Positions 45,195 to 54,600 of a stretch of 64,000 nt of DNA are shown piece by piece. How positions within the stretch are numbered: the first letter of the stretch is position 1; each line of letters starts with the position of its first letter. Both the position numbers and the translations under genes were made by a program. The notes beneath the pieces are model-generated. The model searched no databases and was not told where the DNA came from. It saw only the letters and a list, made by a program, of their open reading frames with translations. Origin of the DNA: Brenneria nigrifluens DSM 30175 = ATCC 13028 (GTDB taxonomy: Bacteria; Pseudomonadota; Gammaproteobacteria; Enterobacterales; Enterobacteriaceae); NCBI RefSeq assembly GCF_005484965.1, contig NZ_CP034036.1:4827703-4891702 (forward strand), in the 5' to 3' direction.

Positions 45195-45764
45195 ATGAAA
45201 CCCAAGGTCTGTCTGATGCTGGCGGCGGGCCTCTCCAGCCGCATGGGGCAGTGGAAAATGATGCTGCCCTGGGGCGAGGGAACGGTGCTCGACGGCGCGC
45301 TGGCCGCGGCGCTATCTTTCTGCGATCGCGTGGTGCTGGTCACCGGTTTTCGCGGTGCGGAGTTGAATTGGCGCTATGGCGGCCACTCGCGCATCACCTT
45401 GCGCCACAATGAAGGCTTTACCCAGGGGATGTTTTCCTCCATTCGCCGTGGCGTGGAGGCCGTGGACGAGGGGCATTTCTTTCTGGCGTTGGGGGATATG
45501 CCGGCGGTCAGCGGGGCGGTATACCGCACGCTGTGGCGACAGCGCGACGCGAGCTGTCTGATCCCGGAATACGCACAAGGAAAGGGTCACCCTGTGCTGT
45601 TGCCGCCAGCCATGCGCGCGGCGGTACTGGCGGCTGGTAACGACTCGTCGATGAAAGCGCTCATTGCGCGCCACGGCCAACGGCGGGTGTCGGTGGCGGA
45701 TGGCGCGATTCATTGGGATATGGACACGCCGGAGCAGTATCAGCAGTTGCTGCGGCGTCGTTAG
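45195..45764 (+). CDS. mocA: molybdenum cofactor cytidylyltransferase-like protein
   Basis: A 189-residue nucleotidyltransferase of the MobA-like family. The NTP-binding loop MLAAGLSSRMGQWKMMLPWG and the metal-binding ALGDMPAVSGAVYR are visible, and the end DMDTPEQYQQLL is typical. It closely resembles E. coli MocA (YgfJ), which adds CMP to molybdopterin cofactor for xanthine-dehydrogenase-family enzymes. The start at 45195 has GGAG eight bases before. It closes the series of plus-strand genes that begins at 35627; 13 bp separate it from the convergent regulator. Confidence 0.9.
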   Translation: MKPKVCLMLAAGLSSRMGQWKMMLPWGEGTVLDGALAAALSFCDRVVLVTGFRGAELNWRYGGHSRITLRHNEGFTQGMFSSIRRGVEAVDEGHFFLALGDMPAVSGAVYRTLWRQRDASCLIPEYAQGKGHPVLLPPAMRAAVLAAGNDSSMKALIARHGQRRVSVADGAIHWDMDTPEQYQQLLRRR

Positions 45765-45777
45765 CCGTCGGATCGGG

Positions 45778-47544
45778 TTAACGGATATCGCTTAGCCGGT
45801 ACTTTTTGATTTTTCGATACAGGGTGGCAACGCTGATATCCAGCTCTTGCGCCAGTTGCGTTTTGCTCACGCCGCGGTGTAGCGCTTCCTCGATGCGTTG
45901 GTGCTCCAACTGTTTCAGGCTGGGAGGAACGGCGCGCGCAGCGTCATCCGTGGGAGCCGTTTCAACCGCAGGCGGCACTGCCGCCGCCGTACTATGAAAG
46001 TGCGGCGGCAGCAGCGTCGGATCAATCACCTCGCCGTCGGGCACGATATTCACCAGATACTCCACCAGATTACTCAATTCGCGCACATTGCCCGGCCAGC
46101 GGTAATGGCGCAGCAATGCCATGACTTCCCGGCTAACGCCAGGGTAGGTACTGCCGATGCGCCGGGTATGCAGGTTGAGAAAATGGTGCACCAGCAATTC
46201 GATATCCGCCGTGCGCTCCCGCAACGGCGGGATCGCCACCGGAATCACCTTCAGACGATAGTAGAGATCTTCGCGGAACGTTCCGTCTTCGATCGCCCGC
46301 GCCAAATTCTGGTGGGTAGCGGAAATGATTCGGATATCCACGGCCACCGGCTTACCGGCCCCCAGCGGCATCACCTCGCGCGTTTCCAACACCCGCAGCA
46401 GCTTGGCCTGTAATGTCAGCGGCATATCGCCGATTTCGTCGAGAAACAAGGTGCCAAAATGGGCGGACTGAATCAGCCCGGCCTTGCCGTTGGGCGCGGC
46501 GCCGGTAAACGCGCCTTTGACGTAGCCGAACAGTTCGCTCTCCAGCAGATGCTCCGGGATCGCCGCACAGTTGATGGCAATGAAAGGATGCAGGCTGCGC
46601 CGTCCTACCTGATGAATCGAACGTGCCAGCACCTCTTTACCGCTGCCGCTCTCCCCGGTGATCATAATGCTGGAGGGGCTGTCGGCAAAACGGGCGATGA
46701 GCTGTTTTAGCGCCTGAACCGCGGGCGCATTGCCGATAAACTGTCCGATACGGGGTTCGCTGCCCGCCTTATCGACCGGCGCCGGGCGTTCGGACTGATG
46801 AAAGGCAAACAGAAACAACTGGCGGTTTTTTCCGTTGTGGTGCTGGCCGATCGCCACTTCCTGCCGGGTAGCGAAGGAAATCACGTGCTGCGCATTGCCG
46901 TTGGCGAAGTCTTTACTGGCGACCAACGGGCGGATGGTCACCGGGGTCTGGGCAAGCGTTTCCCAACGGGTATTGAGCAGCGTTAGCGCATTCTGATTGG
47001 CGAAGGTAATGATGCCATGCTCATCAAGCACCAGAATACCCTGATCCATACTGTTGATAAGCGTGGTAAACAACACATCCATGCCATCGTTGGTGGTGGG
47101 ACTTTTCGTCAGGTTGGCAATCAACAGCGAGGAAATATGCCGCACGTAATCGGAAAAAACGGTGATATTTTCCTGTAACCGTTGTTGCTGTTCCTGGTTG
47201 ATCGCCGCGAGGCTGATCACGCCCAGACAGCGGCCTTCGTGCATCACCGGCAGGCCGAGAAAGGCCAGTTCGCCACAGCTGCCGTACCGATCGCAGCTTT
47301 GGCAAATCGGATCGTGCTGCGAATGAATGACCGCTTTCTCTTGCTTGTTATCAATGACGTATTGCAGCAGGCGGGTATTATTCGACGGATGGCCGATACG
47401 AGAACGATACGGGCCGCTTCCCGCGACGCGCAGCAACTGGTTATCGACGATTTCAACTTCAAGCCGCAATACCTGACTGAGCATCTGCGTAAAATGCCGG
47501 ATCGTGGGCTGGATATGCATCAGAGACAGGGTCTTGCTCGTCAT
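45778..47544 (-). CDS. ygeV: YgeV-like sigma-54-dependent transcriptional activator
   Basis: A 588-residue enhancer-binding protein. The N-terminal 145 residues are a sensor domain with a cysteine group CQSCDRYGSCGELAFLG. A PAS domain follows (about 155-255, MDQGILVLDEHGIITFANQN). The AAA+ ATPase (about 270-500) has Walker A GESGSGKE and the sigma-54 contact motif GAFTGA. A Fis-type helix-turn-helix ends the protein (TQLAQELDISVATLYRKIKK). Architecture and surroundings match E. coli YgeV (UacR). It is divergent from dpaL, and a 15-base palindrome in between recurs before ygfK, so that palindrome is its likely binding site. Confidence 0.88.
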   Translation of the reverse strand: MTSKTLSLMHIQPTIRHFTQMLSQVLRLEVEIVDNQLLRVAGSGPYRSRIGHPSNNTRLLQYVIDNKQEKAVIHSQHDPICQSCDRYGSCGELAFLGLPVMHEGRCLGVISLAAINQEQQQRLQENITVFSDYVRHISSLLIANLTKSPTTNDGMDVLFTTLINSMDQGILVLDEHGIITFANQNALTLLNTRWETLAQTPVTIRPLVASKDFANGNAQHVISFATRQEVAIGQHHNGKNRQLFLFAFHQSERPAPVDKAGSEPRIGQFIGNAPAVQALKQLIARFADSPSSIMITGESGSGKEVLARSIHQVGRRSLHPFIAINCAAIPEHLLESELFGYVKGAFTGAAPNGKAGLIQSAHFGTLFLDEIGDMPLTLQAKLLRVLETREVMPLGAGKPVAVDIRIISATHQNLARAIEDGTFREDLYYRLKVIPVAIPPLRERTADIELLVHHFLNLHTRRIGSTYPGVSREVMALLRHYRWPGNVRELSNLVEYLVNIVPDGEVIDPTLLPPHFHSTAAAVPPAVETAPTDDAARAVPPSLKQLEHQRIEEALHRGVSKTQLAQELDISVATLYRKIKKYRLSDIR

Positions 47545-47607
47545 GGGCTACGCTCTTGTATCGGGTAACATCGGCACCTGCCGGGAAGGCCAACGCCGCG
47601 CGGCGGT

Positions 47608-47622
47608 TTCTCATTTTGAGAA
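47608..47622. promoter_or_regulatory. palindromic enhancer candidate (copy 1), ygeV/dpaL intergenic region
   Basis: TTCTCATTTTGAGAA, a 15-base dyad with arms TTCTCA and TGAGAA. Its reverse complement is identical to the copy at 51398, including two following bases. It lies 64 bp before the ygeV-like start and about 170 bp upstream of the dpaL sigma-54-type promoter. Confidence 0.7.
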
Positions 47623-47791
47623 TGCGCATCATCTCTTCGCCTGCCGCACGAGGCGTGATGAGGTGATGGCGCACTGCCAGTGCGGAAAATATCGGGCAAC
47701 GGCACCGTGAGCGGCCACGCCACGCGGCGTGATAGCTCATTTTTTCCTGTTTTTGATTATTCGACATTGCGCTTTTTGCTGCAACTACAAA

Positions 47792-47808
47792 CTGGCACAG
47801 ATATTGAA
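47792..47808 (+). promoter_or_regulatory. predicted sigma-54 promoter of dpaL-hyuA
   Basis: CTGGCACAGATATTGAA has a perfect -24 element (TGGCAC) and TTGA in place of TTGC at -12. It lies 46 bp before the dpaL start. Confidence 0.55.
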
Positions 47809-47853
47809 CCTGTCAAGGGTGAATAACTCCATCAACATCATCAGGATGCCAAC

Positions 47854-49050
47854 ATGTCAACGTTTTCACTACGGATGCGGATTGCCGATAACGCTCACTT
47901 TGCCCCACAGGGAAGCGCCCTGTTCAGCCGCGAACAGGCGGAACAGGCGCGCGCCTTTCATCGGCGGATGCCGGGATATAGTCCTACGCCGTTGCACTCA
48001 CTGGCGGCGTTTGCCGCGGAACTGGGGGTGGGGCGGGTGTTGGTGAAAGACGAATCTCGGCGTTTCGGGCTGAACGCGTTCAAAATCCTCGGCGGGGCGT
48101 ATGCCATTGCCCGTTGCGTATGCGAAAAATATCATTTTTCCCTTGCCGACTTTTCTTTTGAGCAAGGCCGCGCCGCGCTGCCGGAACGTATCACCTTTGC
48201 CACCACCACGGACGGCAACCACGGACGCGGGGTAGCCTGGGCCGCCAAGGCGCTGGGGCAACAGGCGGTTGTCTATATGCCAAGGGGCGCTTCGGCCGAA
48301 CGGGTGGCCCATATCACCAGTCTGGGAGCGGAGTGCATCGTCACCGACATGAATTACGACGATACCGTGCGCCTGACCATGCAAACCGCGCGGGAAAAGG
48401 GGTGGGAAGTGGTGCAGGATACCGCCTGGCCGGGTTACGAAAAGATCCCTTCATGGATTATGCAAGGGTATGCGACGCTGGCGGTGGAGGCTGTCGAGCA
48501 GATAGCTGAGAATCACTGGCCGGCGCCGACCCACGTCTTTCTTCAGGCCGGCGTGGGGGCTATGGCGGCGGGGGTGCTGGACTATCTGGTCAACTGCTAC
48601 GGTGCGGAACCGTTGCGCGCGGTTATCGTTGAGCCGGAGCGCGCCGACTGCCTGTTTCGCTCCGCACAGCAAGGGGAGGTTGTCGCCGTGGGCGGCGCCA
48701 TGGACACCATGATGGCGGGGCTGGCCTGCGGCGAACCCAATCCGTTAGGCTGGCCGCGTCTGCGGGATTGTTGCCGCCAGTTTATCTCCTGTGAAGACCG
48801 GGTAACGGCGCTCGGTATGCGCGTATTGGGCAATCCGCTGGGGCAGGACGCGCGTATTGTTTCCGGCGAGTCGGGCGCCGTCGGTATGGGCGTGCTGGCG
48901 GCGATATTGCACAGCCCCCGGCGTAAGGCGCTGCTGGCTCAGTTGGGGCTGGATGCCTCCTCCTGCGTGCTGGTGGTCAGTTCCGAAGGCGATACCGACC
49001 GTCAACACTATCGGGAAGTGGTGTGGGAAGGGCACCCGCAGATGGGTTAA
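47854..49050 (+). CDS. dpaL: 2,3-diaminopropionate ammonia-lyase
   Basis: A 398-residue fold-type II PLP enzyme matching E. coli YgeX/DpaL. The PLP lysine is K77 in FGLNAFKILGG, and the two catalytic aspartates fall at D120 (TTTDGNHG) and D189 (VVQDTAWPGYE), the same numbers as in E. coli. It splits 2,3-diaminopropionate to pyruvate and two ammonia. In anaerobic purine degradation this compound is thought to be a late intermediate, so the enzyme would deliver pyruvate and nitrogen. It is followed by the hydantoinase gene. Confidence 0.93.
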   Translation: MSTFSLRMRIADNAHFAPQGSALFSREQAEQARAFHRRMPGYSPTPLHSLAAFAAELGVGRVLVKDESRRFGLNAFKILGGAYAIARCVCEKYHFSLADFSFEQGRAALPERITFATTTDGNHGRGVAWAAKALGQQAVVYMPRGASAERVAHITSLGAECIVTDMNYDDTVRLTMQTAREKGWEVVQDTAWPGYEKIPSWIMQGYATLAVEAVEQIAENHWPAPTHVFLQAGVGAMAAGVLDYLVNCYGAEPLRAVIVEPERADCLFRSAQQGEVVAVGGAMDTMMAGLACGEPNPLGWPRLRDCCRQFISCEDRVTALGMRVLGNPLGQDARIVSGESGAVGMGVLAAILHSPRRKALLAQLGLDASSCVLVVSSEGDTDRQHYREVVWEGHPQMG

Positions 49051-49079
49051 TCACCCCCAACCTGCAACAGGAGAGCCTC

Positions 49080-50480
49080 ATGAAGCGTTTACTTAAAGGC
49101 GGTACGTTGATCGATCATCAGGGGCGGTATGATGAAGATCTGCTGATCGAAAAGGGGCGGATCGCGCGGCGCGGGCGTCATATCGCCGCCACGCCGGAGA
49201 TGGAAGTGATTGATGCCGCCGGATGTCAGGTGATGCCGGGCGGCATTGACGTACATACCCATTTCAATATTGATGTGGGCATTGGCCGCAGCTGCGACGA
49301 TTTTTTTACCGGCACCCGTGCGGCGGCGTGCGGCGGCACCACCACCATTGTCGATCACATGGGCTTTGGGCCGGCGGGGTGCGATCTGCATCATCAACTG
49401 GCGCGTTATCATGCCTATGCCGACGGTCAGGCGGTGATCGACTACAGTTTCCACGCGGTGGTACAGCATGTGGACGCGGCGATCCTGGATGAAATGGCCT
49501 CGATGGTGGCGCAGGAAGGGATCAGCAGTTTCAAACTCTACCTGACCTACCAGTATAAGCTGGATGATGCGGCGGTATTGCAGGCGCTGCAGCGGTTGCG
49601 TCAGGTGGGGGCGTTAACCACGGTGCACCCGGAGAATGATGCGGCGATCCGGTTGCGCCGCGCGGCCTTGCTGCGTCAGGGCAACACTGCGCCGATCTAT
49701 CATGCCTTAAGCCGACCGCTAGCCTGCGAGGCGGAGGCGATCGCGCGCATGATCAATCTGGCGGCGCTGGCGGATAACGCGCCGCTGTATATCGTCCACC
49801 TGTCCAACGGTCTGGGGCTGGATTACCTGCGGCTGGCGCAGCGCAAGGGTCAGCCGGTGTGGGCGGAAACCTGCCCGCAATACCTGCTGCTGGACGACAG
49901 CCGTTACCTGGAGCCAGACGGGATGAAGTATATTCTCAGCCCGCCGCTGCGCGGGCGGGCTGAGCAAGAGGCGCTGTGGCAAGGGCTGGAGGACGGCAGT
50001 ATCGCGACGCTGGCGACCGACCACTGTAATTTTTCTCTGCGTCAACGCCAGGCGCTCTCCGACGGCGATTTCAGCCGTTGTCCCAATGGGCTGCCGGGGG
50101 TGGAAAACCGTCTGGCGCTGCTTTACTCCAGCGGTGTGGCGGCGGGGCGCATCAGCCCTGAGCGGTTTGTCGCGCTCACCAGCGCCCGCCCGGCACAGCT
50201 GTTTGGCCTGTGGCCGCGGAAAGGAAACCTGATGCCCGGCGCCGATGCCGATCTGGTGCTGTTCGATCCGCAGCGTCGCGCCACGCTACGCCATGATGAG
50301 ATGCATGATAACGGAGACTACTCCCCCTATGAGGGAATGACGTGCCGCGGCTGGCCGATCATGACCCTGAGCCGGGGAGAGGTTGTCTGGCGGGATGGCG
50401 TGTTTAGCGGCCGCGCAGGTCATGGCCGCTTTCTGCGCCGCGAGCCGTTTAGCGCGCCGCCTGCCGACGCGTTATTTTGA
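49080..50480 (+). CDS. hyuA: D-hydantoinase / dihydropyrimidinase-family protein (E. coli HyuA/YgeZ-like)
   Basis: A 466-residue zinc amidohydrolase. Start at 49080 (MKRLLKGGTLIDHQGRYDED) follows a GGAGAG site. Metal-site motifs are MPGGIDVHTHFN, the carbamylated-lysine strand SSFKLYLTYQYKL, LTTVHPEND, YIVHLSNG and ATLATDHCNF. It opens cyclic ureides such as hydantoins. Its product, an N-carbamoyl amino acid, is the substrate type of the hydrolases at 39255 and 40521. This is the amidohydrolase HyuA, unrelated to the ATP-dependent HyuA at 30501. Confidence 0.9.
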   Translation: MKRLLKGGTLIDHQGRYDEDLLIEKGRIARRGRHIAATPEMEVIDAAGCQVMPGGIDVHTHFNIDVGIGRSCDDFFTGTRAAACGGTTTIVDHMGFGPAGCDLHHQLARYHAYADGQAVIDYSFHAVVQHVDAAILDEMASMVAQEGISSFKLYLTYQYKLDDAAVLQALQRLRQVGALTTVHPENDAAIRLRRAALLRQGNTAPIYHALSRPLACEAEAIARMINLAALADNAPLYIVHLSNGLGLDYLRLAQRKGQPVWAETCPQYLLLDDSRYLEPDGMKYILSPPLRGRAEQEALWQGLEDGSIATLATDHCNFSLRQRQALSDGDFSRCPNGLPGVENRLALLYSSGVAAGRISPERFVALTSARPAQLFGLWPRKGNLMPGADADLVLFDPQRRATLRHDEMHDNGDYSPYEGMTCRGWPIMTLSRGEVVWRDGVFSGRAGHGRFLRREPFSAPPADALF

Positions 50481-51281
50481 CACCACCGCCAGCGTGGCGG
50501 GCTGGAGCGATGTCGCGCTGGCGCCGTTTTTCACCTGGAGGATCTCCGCCAGCACGCTGATGGCGATCTCTTCGGGCGTTTCGGCGCCGATATCCAGCCC
50601 GATGGGCGAACGCAGGGCGGCGATGGCGGCGGCATCAACGCCGTTTTTCTCCAGTTCGGCGCGAAAGGTCTGGATCTTGCGTCGGCTGGCCAGCAGCCCC
50701 AGATAGCGCACCGGGTTGCCAATGGCGTGCTCCAGCGCCTCCCTGTCCTGATGATTGGTGGCGATCACCACATAGCTGTGATGGTCCAGCGTCAACTGCC
50801 GGATACCGGCGGTAAAACTCTCAGCGAGCAACTTGCGGCTGGCGTCGGGCAGGTCTGGATGGTCCAGATTTTCCGGCCAGGTATCCACCAGCGTAATTTC
50901 GAAGCCGAGCGGCGCGCCAACCACGGCGATGGCCCGGTTAACGTGGCCCGCGCCCAGCAGCACCAACTGCGGGCGACGCGGCTGCACCGCGATATGTACC
51001 TTCATGGCGCCGCCGCAGTCCGAGCCCACCGCACCTTCGCCCTGACGCGCCATGCGCCCGCTGAATATGCGGGATTCCCCTAGCGCCAAGGCCTCTTTAG
51101 CCTGTTCCAGCACCAGCCGTTCCATCATACCTCCGCCTATGGTTCCCGTACTGTTGCCGTCCTCATCGACCAGCATGCTGGCGTTATGGCGGGGCGTCGA
51201 GCCCCGGCTTTCCACGATCTGGATAAGCGCGAAGGCCCGGTTGTTTTTTTCCAGTTCCGCTGCGTGAGTAAAAAGCCCCAT
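50472..51281 (-). CDS. XdhC/CoxI-family molybdenum cofactor chaperone (second copy)
   Basis: A 269-residue protein with the XdhC layout: QIVESRGSTPRHNASMLVDE, GTIGGGMMERLVLEQ, SDCGGAMKVHI, then a Rossmann domain VLLGAGHVNRAIAVVG and LGLLASRRKIQTF near the end. It is a paralogue of the xdhC at 14303 and probably serves the fused Mo-FAD enzyme of this cluster. Start taken at 51281; the frame extends 20 codons further without a good site. The two 3' ends of this gene and hyuA overlap by nine bases. It has its own sigma-54-type promoter. Confidence 0.87.
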   Translation of the reverse strand: MGLFTHAAELEKNNRAFALIQIVESRGSTPRHNASMLVDEDGNSTGTIGGGMMERLVLEQAKEALALGESRIFSGRMARQGEGAVGSDCGGAMKVHIAVQPRRPQLVLLGAGHVNRAIAVVGAPLGFEITLVDTWPENLDHPDLPDASRKLLAESFTAGIRQLTLDHHSYVVIATNHQDREALEHAIGNPVRYLGLLASRRKIQTFRAELEKNGVDAAAIAALRSPIGLDIGAETPEEIAISVLAEILQVKNGASATSLQPATLAVVSK

Positions 51282-51318
51282 TCCGTTCCCCGCGTAAATA
51301 ATGAGTGAAGATGGGGTA

Positions 51319-51336
51319 ATGCAAGTTTTGTGCCTG
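51319..51336 (-). promoter_or_regulatory. predicted sigma-54 promoter of the second xdhC-like gene
   Basis: Minus strand reads AGGCACAAAACTTGCAT: GG-N10-GC, with -24 one base off consensus and a perfect TTGCA at -12. It lies about 40 bp upstream of the start. Confidence 0.65.
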
Positions 51337-51397
51337 CGCATTCCATGCCTTGCGGCGCGAATGAAGCGGCGGCTGAGGCTGGCAACTGCGCATTATT

Positions 51398-51412
51398 TTC
51401 TCAAAATGAGAA
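51398..51412. promoter_or_regulatory. palindromic enhancer candidate (copy 2), xdhC-like/ygfK intergenic region
   Basis: TTCTCAAAATGAGAA, identical to the reverse complement of the copy at 47608; both are followed by AC. It lies between two divergent sigma-54-type promoters, about 62 bp from one and 139 bp from the other. Confidence 0.7.
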
Positions 51413-51550
51413 ACGCGATTATTAATTTGCAAAAACGCCGCGCTGAGCCAAATAACATCGACCCGGCGCCGTCATCATACTTATTTCGTCTGGTCGGCAG
51501 AGGGCGATATCGCGCGTTATTACTGGCAAGACCCAACGAGTGCCCCATTT

Positions 51551-51567
51551 CTGGCCTGCATATTGCT
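51551..51567 (+). promoter_or_regulatory. predicted sigma-54 promoter of ygfK-ssnA
   Basis: CTGGCCTGCATATTGCT has GG-N10-GC spacing, TGG at -24 and TTGCT at -12. Predicted transcription start near 51578, giving a leader of about 37 nt with AAAGGAG before the GTG start. Confidence 0.7.
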
Positions 51568-51614
51568 TTTGCGTAGTGACAACAAGTAATAACAATTAAA
51601 TAAAGGAGAGCAAT

Positions 51615-54600
51615 GTGGGTGATGTGATGCGTCCCATTCCGTTTGAGCAATTGCTGGAGAGAATGTTTTCCGAATACCGGCAAAGTCGCGCTATTTTTGG
51701 CATCCCTGAGAGCCAGTTCTATCGCCGCAACCCCAATCGGCACATGCGCGTGTTCGGTGAAGTCTGCGATACCCCGGTGGGACCGGCGGCAGGGCCGCAT
51801 ACCCAGTTGGCGCAAAATATCATTACCGCATGGCTGACCGGCGGCAGCTTTATCGAACTGAAAACGGTGCAGATTCTGGACAGGCTTGAACTGGAAAAAC
51901 CCTGCATCGATGCGCAAGACGAAGGGTTTAATACCGAATGGTCTACCGAGTTCACTCTGGTGAAAGCCGCCGATGAATATTTGAAGGCGTGGTTCGCCCT
52001 GTGGTTGCTGGAGTGCCTGTTCGCGCCGCGCGCGCCTGAACAGGGGCGCTCGTTTATTTTCAATATGAGCGTGGGCTATGACCTGAAAGGCATTCGGCAG
52101 GCGCCGATGCAAACCTTTATCGCAACCATGATGGATGCCGCTGATTCACCTGCCTTTCAGCGCTATCGTCAGACGTTGGCACACTGGGTTTCCGGCGCCG
52201 ATACGCTGCGTGATATCGCCTCGCAAGCCAGCCGGGCCGCGCTGGCGGCCCTGCCGGAACGCATTCCTTCCCGGCTGGTCAGCGGCGTCACCTTATCCAC
52301 CATGCACGGGTGCCCGCCCGATGAAATCGAAGCGATTTGCCGTTACATGCTGGAAGAGAAAAAGCTGCACACTTTCGTGAAGCTGAATCCCACGCTGTTG
52401 GGCTACTCGCGCGTACGCCAGATCCTGGATCGCTGCGGATTTGATTACATCCAGTTAAAAGAAGCCTCTTTCCTGCACGATTTGCAGCTTGAACGGGCGC
52501 TGACCATGTTGGCGCGTTTGCTGACGCTGGCGCGCCGACAGGGGTTGGAATTCGGGGTGAAACTCACCAACACGCTGGGGGCGGGCAACCATAAACAACG
52601 CCTGCCGGGGGATGAAATGTACATGTCCGGCCGGGCGCTGTTCCCTATTTCGATTAACGTCGCCGCCGTGTTATCGCGCCATTTCCAGGGAAAATTGCCG
52701 ATCTCCTATTCCGGCGGCGCCAGCCAGCTCAATATTCGCGCCATTCATGAAACCGGTATTCACCCCATCACCATGGCGACCGATCTGCTCAAACCCGGCG
52801 GCTATCTGCGCCTTGCCGCCTGTGCGCAAGAACTGGAGACGTCTGCGGGCTGGGAATTGACCACGGTGGATGTCGACCGACTGGAGGCGCTGGCGCAAAC
52901 GGCGTTAACGGCGGATTACCACCAGAAATCCTGGAAGCTGGAAACGTCGATAGACGCGGGCGGCGTCTTGCCGCCTGCCGATTGTTGCGTTGCCCCCTGC
53001 GTCAGCGCGTGCGCCATCCATCAGGATATTCCCGAATATTTGCGCCTGGCTGGGGCGGGGCGCTATACCGAAGCGCTGGAGCTGATTTATCAGCGTAACG
53101 CGTTGCCGGCGATTACCGGTCATATCTGCGATCACCAGTGTCAGTCCAACTGTACCCGGCTGGATTACGACAGCGCGTTGAATATCCGTGAAATCAAACG
53201 AATCGCGCTGGAAAAGGGCTGGGCGGAGTATCAACGACGCTGGTGTAAACCGGCGGGGTCGGGCAGCCGCCACCCGGTTGCGGTGATCGGCGCCGGTCCG
53301 GCGGGCCTGGCTGCGGGATATTTTCTGGCGCGGGCGGGGCATCCGGTTACGGTGTTTGAGCGGGAACAGAGCGCGGGCGGCGTGGTTCGCCATGTGGTGC
53401 CGCAGTTCCGTATTCCGGTAGAGAAGATCCGGCACGATATCGATTTTGTCGCGCGGCACGGCGTACAGTTTGAATATGGCTGCGACGGTGGGCTGACGAT
53501 CGATATGCTGCATCAACGCGGATATAGCTATGTTTGCGTGGGGACAGGCGCCTATCGCAGCCGTGATGTGACGCTGGCCGGGGACAACCGCGCGGTGTGG
53601 CCGTCGTTCCGGTTCCTGCGGCGCTTCAACCGTGCAGAACCGTTATCTCTCGGTCGTTCCGTCGGCGTGATTGGCGCAGGGAATACCGCGATGGATTGCG
53701 CGCGTGCCGCTTTGCGCGTACCTGGCGTTGAGCAGGTGACCATTCTTTACCGTCGCGGTGAACGAGATATGCCTGCCTGGCGCGAAGAGGTGGAAGAGGC
53801 GCGCCGCGCCGGGGCGGCGTTCCGCTTCTGGGTTAACCCGGAACGGTTTGATGCGGACGGCGCGGTGACGCTGCGGATCATGCAACCCGGTGAGCCGGAT
53901 GCCCAGGGCAGAGCCCGCCCGCGGCCAACCGATCGTACCGAGGCGCTGCATCTGGATGCATTGATCTCGGCCGTTGGGGAAGATCCGGACTACGAGGCGC
54001 TGGCCCGGCTGGGCATCCCGCTGGCGGCAAACGGCGTGCCGGTGGTGGATAGCACAACCCAGGAAACGCAACGCGATAATGTGTTCCTGATTGGCGATGC
54101 GCAAAGCGGCCCGGCATCCATTGTCGCCGCGATGGGCGCGGCGCGGCGCGCCGCGGACGCCATTTTACGCAGAGAGAATCTTCAGGACGACCATGCCGCC
54201 AAACGCTGGCTGAATACCGATCCTGCGGATATCTACCGCCGTAAAGGGGCGATCGAGGTAAAACTGGTCGGCGCGGGTGAGCAGGATGCGTTTGCGCAAC
54301 AGGAAGCGCAGCGCTGCCTGTCGTGCAACTATGTGTGCGCCAAGTGCGTGGATGTGTGCCCCAACCGCGCCAATATCTCCCTCGCGGTGCCCGGATTTCG
54401 CGATCGTTTCCAGACGCTGCATATCGATGCCTATTGCAATGAATGCGGCAACTGCGCCCAGTTCTGCCCGTGGGACGGTAAACCGTACCGGGATAAAGTG
54501 ACCATCTTCAATTTACGTCAGGATTTTGCCGCCAGCAGCAATCCCGGTTTTCTGTTGGATGAGGACGGCGTTCTGGTGCGCCATGAACAGCAGATTTATC

